A stretch of 64,000 nucleotides of DNA, taken from contig JAOAUC010000037.1 in the NCBI GenBank assembly GCA_030157785.1, positions 104,714 through 168,713 on the forward strand, read 5' to 3'. Below the pieces are notes generated by a model. It saw only the letters and a list, made by a program, of their open reading frames with translations, was not told the origin of the DNA and ran no database searches. Each line of letters starts with the position of its first letter. Positions within the stretch are counted from its first letter, which is position 1. This document shows, piece after piece, positions 61,089 through 64,000 of the stretch. Position numbers and translations under genes: made by a program. This DNA is from Zoogloea oleivorans. GTDB taxonomy: Bacteria > Pseudomonadota > Gammaproteobacteria > Burkholderiales > Rhodocyclaceae.

Positions 61089-63878
61089 ATGCAAATGCGC
61101 TCCCAGACAAAACGCAGCATAGTTCGGAACACCGCTGTCAGCGCCCTTTGTGCCTTGCTCCTGGCTGCATGCGGTGCCAGCCCGGAATCGATGATCGCGT
61201 CCGCCAAGGACTACATGGCCAAGAACGATCGTAGCGCGGCCTCGATTCAGCTCAAGAACGCATTGCAGAAAAATCCGAGTTTTGCGGAGGCTCGTTACCT
61301 TCTTGGCAAGCTCAATTACGAGCAGGGCGATTACGCAGGCGCCGAAAAGGAGTTGAAGCGCGCGCTCGATCTGGGTTTCTCGCCCGATCTGGTTGTGCCC
61401 CTTCTTGCCCAGAGTTTGCTCGCGACGGGGCAGGGGCAGCGAATCGCCACTGAACTCGCCAACCAGAATCTCACTCAGCCTGAAGCCCAGGCCGGCTTGC
61501 TGACGTCCCAGGGTTATGCCGCTCTTTCCCTCGGCAAGCGCGAAGCGGCTGAAGAGGCCTTCCAGTCCGCCATCAAGGCTTCCCCCGGCTTTCCTCTTGC
61601 ACGGGTGGGGCAGGCGCGCATTCGTGCTGTCAGTCGGGATCTCGCGGGTGCCCTGAGCGACGTGGATGGCATTCTCAAGGATGCACCGAAGCTGCCGGAG
61701 GCCCACAGCCTGCGCGCAGACCTTCTGGTGGCTCTGAATCGTTCGGACGAAGCATTGCCCGCCTACGAGGCGGTCATTGCCGGCAAGCCGACGGACGTGG
61801 CTGCCTACCAGAATCTCATCTCGCTGCTTATTCGCAACAACAAGCTGGATGTGGCGCAGACCAAGATCCAGGACATGAAGAAGGCGTCGGGCAATCACCC
61901 ACTCGCCATTTATCTGCAAGCCTACCTGGACGTCCGGAACGGCAAGAACAAGGAAGCTTACGAGGGCGTCCAGCAGGTGCTTCGTGTTGCGCCGGGTTAT
62001 GTTCCCGGAATGCTGCTGGCGTCCACGCTGCAACTGCAGCGACAGGATTACGCCCAGGCGCTCGAGAACCTGAAGCAGGTTCTCGAGAAGAGTCCGAATC
62101 TTGTTATTGCACGTCGCCAGATGGTTTCCGCCTACCTGGGCTTGCGTGAGCCGGCCAAGGCGCTGGAGTCCCTTCAGCCGATGCTCAAGGAGAACGTTGA
62201 TGATGTGGCGGTGTTGAACCTTGCCGGTCAGGTTTACGCCATGAACGGTGATTTCACGCGTTCCGAAGAGTTTTTCCGTCGTGCCAGCGTCGCTGATCCC
62301 AAGAACGCCCAGTACCGGACCCGCCTCGGCGCTTCGCGCCTTGCTGCAGGAGAAACCGAGCAGGCATTCGTGGATCTGGAGGCGGCCTCTGCGCTTGATG
62401 TCGACAATATCCAGGCGGATATCACCTTGATCATGGCCCATCTTCGTCGTAACGAAGTGGCAAAGGCCCTGGCCGCAGTGCAGGCACTCGAAAAGAAAAA
62501 GCCGAACGACCCGATCACCCATAACATGAAGGGTGGTGTTCTGCTTGCAGGCAAGGATCCTGCTGGTTCGCGCAAGGCCTTTGAGCGGGCGCTGGAGCTC
62601 AAGCCGGATTTCCTGCCCGCTGTGAGCAATCTGGCCAGACTCGATATCGTGGACAAGAAACTTGATTCCGCGCGTAAACGTTACGAAGATTTTGTTGCCA
62701 ATAACCCGAAGAACCCCCAGGCTTACCTGCAGTACGGAGAGTTTCTGGCCATGACCGGCGCGCAGGGCAAGGACGTTCAGACCCTGCTGGACAAAGGTCT
62801 GACGGCCATTCCCACGTCGCTCCCGATCCGCATGGGGCTGGTGCGCTTGCTGATCCAGTCAGGTGATGCGAAGCGGGCACTTCTCCTGGCTCAGGAGGCC
62901 TCCGTGGCTGCACCTGAGGATCCCGCGGTTCAGGATCTACTCGGACGCGCCCAAGTGGCTGCCGGCGAACTGCAGCAGGCTTTGAGCACCTACGGCAAGC
63001 TGGTTTTGCGTATGCCCAACTCGCCCGGCCCGCTGCTTGCCATGGCGGACTTGCAGGTGGCCACAAAGGATTTGTCGAGTGCGGAGCAGAGTCTGCGCAA
63101 GGCCCTCGTCATCAAGCCTGACAACGTCGAGGCCCAGCAGCGCCTGATTGCCATCCTGCTCAACAACCAGCGGGGTGATGCGGCCATTGGTGTGGCGCGG
63201 GATATGCAGAAGCAGCGCAAGGATGCTGCTGTCGGCTTCGTCCTCGAAGGCGAGGTTCTGGGTGCCATGGGCAAGAAGGTTGAAGCCCTGGCGCCGTTGG
63301 AAGAAGCGCTCAAACGTGACAAGGGGCCGCAGTCGGTGCTGCGTCTGTATCGGGCGCGGGTTGCTGCGGGTCAGACTGCGGAGGCGGCCAAGCTGGCCGC
63401 CGATTGGGTCAAGGCCAATCCGAAGGATCTGGTGCTGCGGTCGTATCTGGCCGAGCGCAGTCTTGCCGAGCAAAAGTACGATCTGGCCGCGCAGCAGTAC
63501 CGTCAGATGCTGGAGCTCGCACCCAAGAACGCCATGCTGCTGAACAATCTGGCGTGGGTGCTTGGCAAGCAGGGTGACAAGAGCGCGATCAGTGTCGCCC
63601 AGCAAGCGGTTGCGCTGGCGCCGAACAGCCCGGTTGTTATCGATACGCTCGGTGTTTTGCTGATCGAAAGTGGTGATACGGCAAAGGGTCTAGAGCAGCT
63701 CCGGAAGGCTGTGAGCCTCGGCCCCAATTTGCCGCAGTTGCGTCTGAGTCTCGCCAAGGCACTGGCAAAGAGCGGTGACAAGGATGGGGCGCGCAAGGAG
63801 CTGGATGCGGCAATGAGCAGCGCGCCTGAAAAGTCCCCTGTCCGCGCCGAGCTCGAAAAGCTCAAGGCCTCGCTATAA
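61089..63878 (+). CDS. prsT: XrtA/PEP-CTERM system TPR-repeat lipoprotein PrsT
   Basis: A lipoprotein of about 929 residues. Start choice: GTG 61074 overlaps prsR, ATG 61089 follows AAGGA by three bases and ATG 61095 by nine; the last two are both plausible. The signal sequence ends in a lipobox (LLLAAC). The rest is about twenty tetratricopeptide-type repeats (for example FAEARYLLGKLNYEQGDYAG), forming a long superhelical scaffold. It is the third gene of the prsK-prsR-prsT run and is likely periplasmic, anchored in a membrane, and involved in export or assembly of the polysaccharide. Confidence 0.92.
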   Translation: MQMRSQTKRSIVRNTAVSALCALLLAACGASPESMIASAKDYMAKNDRSAASIQLKNALQKNPSFAEARYLLGKLNYEQGDYAGAEKELKRALDLGFSPDLVVPLLAQSLLATGQGQRIATELANQNLTQPEAQAGLLTSQGYAALSLGKREAAEEAFQSAIKASPGFPLARVGQARIRAVSRDLAGALSDVDGILKDAPKLPEAHSLRADLLVALNRSDEALPAYEAVIAGKPTDVAAYQNLISLLIRNNKLDVAQTKIQDMKKASGNHPLAIYLQAYLDVRNGKNKEAYEGVQQVLRVAPGYVPGMLLASTLQLQRQDYAQALENLKQVLEKSPNLVIARRQMVSAYLGLREPAKALESLQPMLKENVDDVAVLNLAGQVYAMNGDFTRSEEFFRRASVADPKNAQYRTRLGASRLAAGETEQAFVDLEAASALDVDNIQADITLIMAHLRRNEVAKALAAVQALEKKKPNDPITHNMKGGVLLAGKDPAGSRKAFERALELKPDFLPAVSNLARLDIVDKKLDSARKRYEDFVANNPKNPQAYLQYGEFLAMTGAQGKDVQTLLDKGLTAIPTSLPIRMGLVRLLIQSGDAKRALLLAQEASVAAPEDPAVQDLLGRAQVAAGELQQALSTYGKLVLRMPNSPGPLLAMADLQVATKDLSSAEQSLRKALVIKPDNVEAQQRLIAILLNNQRGDAAIGVARDMQKQRKDAAVGFVLEGEVLGAMGKKVEALAPLEEALKRDKGPQSVLRLYRARVAAGQTAEAAKLAADWVKANPKDLVLRSYLAERSLAEQKYDLAAQQYRQMLELAPKNAMLLNNLAWVLGKQGDKSAISVAQQAVALAPNSPVVIDTLGVLLIESGDTAKGLEQLRKAVSLGPNLPQLRLSLAKALAKSGDKDGARKELDAAMSSAPEKSPVRAELEKLKASL

Positions 63879-63918
63879 CAGTTTTTAGCAGCAGAAATTT
63901 TAATCAGGAACGACTTTC

Positions 63919-64000
63919 ATGAGCACAATCGCAGTTATCGGCCTTGGCTACGTAGGCCTGCCCCTCGCCGTTGAATTCGGCAAGAAGATGAAGACGGTCG
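63919..64000 (+). CDS. Nucleotide-sugar dehydrogenase, N-terminal part
   Basis: Only 27 codons are present before the right edge. They read MSTIAVIGLGYVGLPLAVEF, the dinucleotide-binding start of the UDP-glucose/UDP-N-acetyl-glucosamine dehydrogenase family, closest to the TviB/WbpA type. CAGGAA lies nine bases before the ATG. It follows prsT by 40 bases, so it probably makes the uronic acid sugar used by the exosortase-linked exopolysaccharide. The exact sugar cannot be told from this fragment. Confidence 0.85.
   Translation, partial: MSTIAVIGLGYVGLPLAVEFGKKMKTV

Noticed and set aside
1..64000. CRISPR arrays, tRNA or rRNA genes, insertion sequences, attachment sites
   Set aside because: None was recognised on reading; no regular short repeats, terminal inverted repeats with transposase, or cloverleaf candidates stood out.

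Overview
The window looks like a chromosomal segment of a betaproteobacterium, most likely of the Rhodocyclales type (Azoarcus, Thauera, Zoogloea and relatives). The reasons are the nuoM-nuoN-DUF2818 order, the PilS/PilR pair preceded by a PP0621-type small protein, and a locus of the exosortase A (XrtA)/PEP-CTERM type with PrsK, PrsR and PrsT. No rRNA, tRNA, CRISPR array, insertion sequence or prophage block was recognised. The first ~7 kb read visibly lower in GC than the strongly GC-rich middle, where long antisense shadow ORFs are common.

Layout. 1-2.2 kb: end of the complex I (nuo) operon, closed by a terminator. 2.4-2.8 kb: a DUF3579 gene and a symmetric two-way terminator. 2.8-14.5 kb: first half of an exosortase-A polysaccharide/small-molecule locus. 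On the minus strand it has a GNAT protein, a GT4 glycosyltransferase, an AMP-ligase, a PLP decarboxylase, a second glycosyltransferase, a Wzx flippase and an asparagine-synthase-like protein. On the plus strand it has an acyl carrier protein and two alpha/beta hydrolases. 14.5-17.3 kb: a lone assimilatory nitrate reductase with a near-perfect sigma-54 promoter. 17.4-24.4 kb: a two-gene module of a metacaspase and a 2011-residue protein carrying two serine-hydrolase domains plus a CHAT cysteine-peptidase domain; this is the most unusual part of the window. 24.5-26.4 kb: a YbiB/TrpD2 protein and a duplicated phage tail-tube-like protein. 26.5-30.1 kb: a sorbosone-dehydrogenase-like protein, two tandem hydroxyisobutyrate-dehydrogenase-family reductases and a Tat-type LEA2 lipoprotein.

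30.0-38.8 kb (minus): a c-di-GMP and phosphorelay cluster (hybrid kinase with HPt, HD-GYP response regulator, GGDEF-EAL protein). It lies directly downstream of methylthioribose-phosphate isomerase (mtnA) and a class II aldolase, which diverge from a methionine aminotransferase; together these point to recycling of methylthioadenosine. 41.9-49.4 kb (plus): PP0621-type protein, pilS, pilR, then a transporter-histidine-kinase fusion and its LuxR-type partner, all overlapping or nearly so. 49.4-55.8 kb: a MASE1-CHASE-PAS-GGDEF-EAL protein divergent from an orphan modD, then kup.

56.1-64 kb: second half of the exosortase locus (initiating sugar-phosphate transferase, PrsK, PrsR, PrsT lipoprotein, start of a nucleotide-sugar dehydrogenase). 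The exosortase gene itself is not in the window and may lie past the right edge. Sigma-54 control is a recurring theme: PilR and PrsR are both sigma-54 activators, and sigma-54-type sites precede nasA (strong) and possibly the second exosortase half (weak). All functional calls are by motif and family recognition from the sequence; no database search was run.
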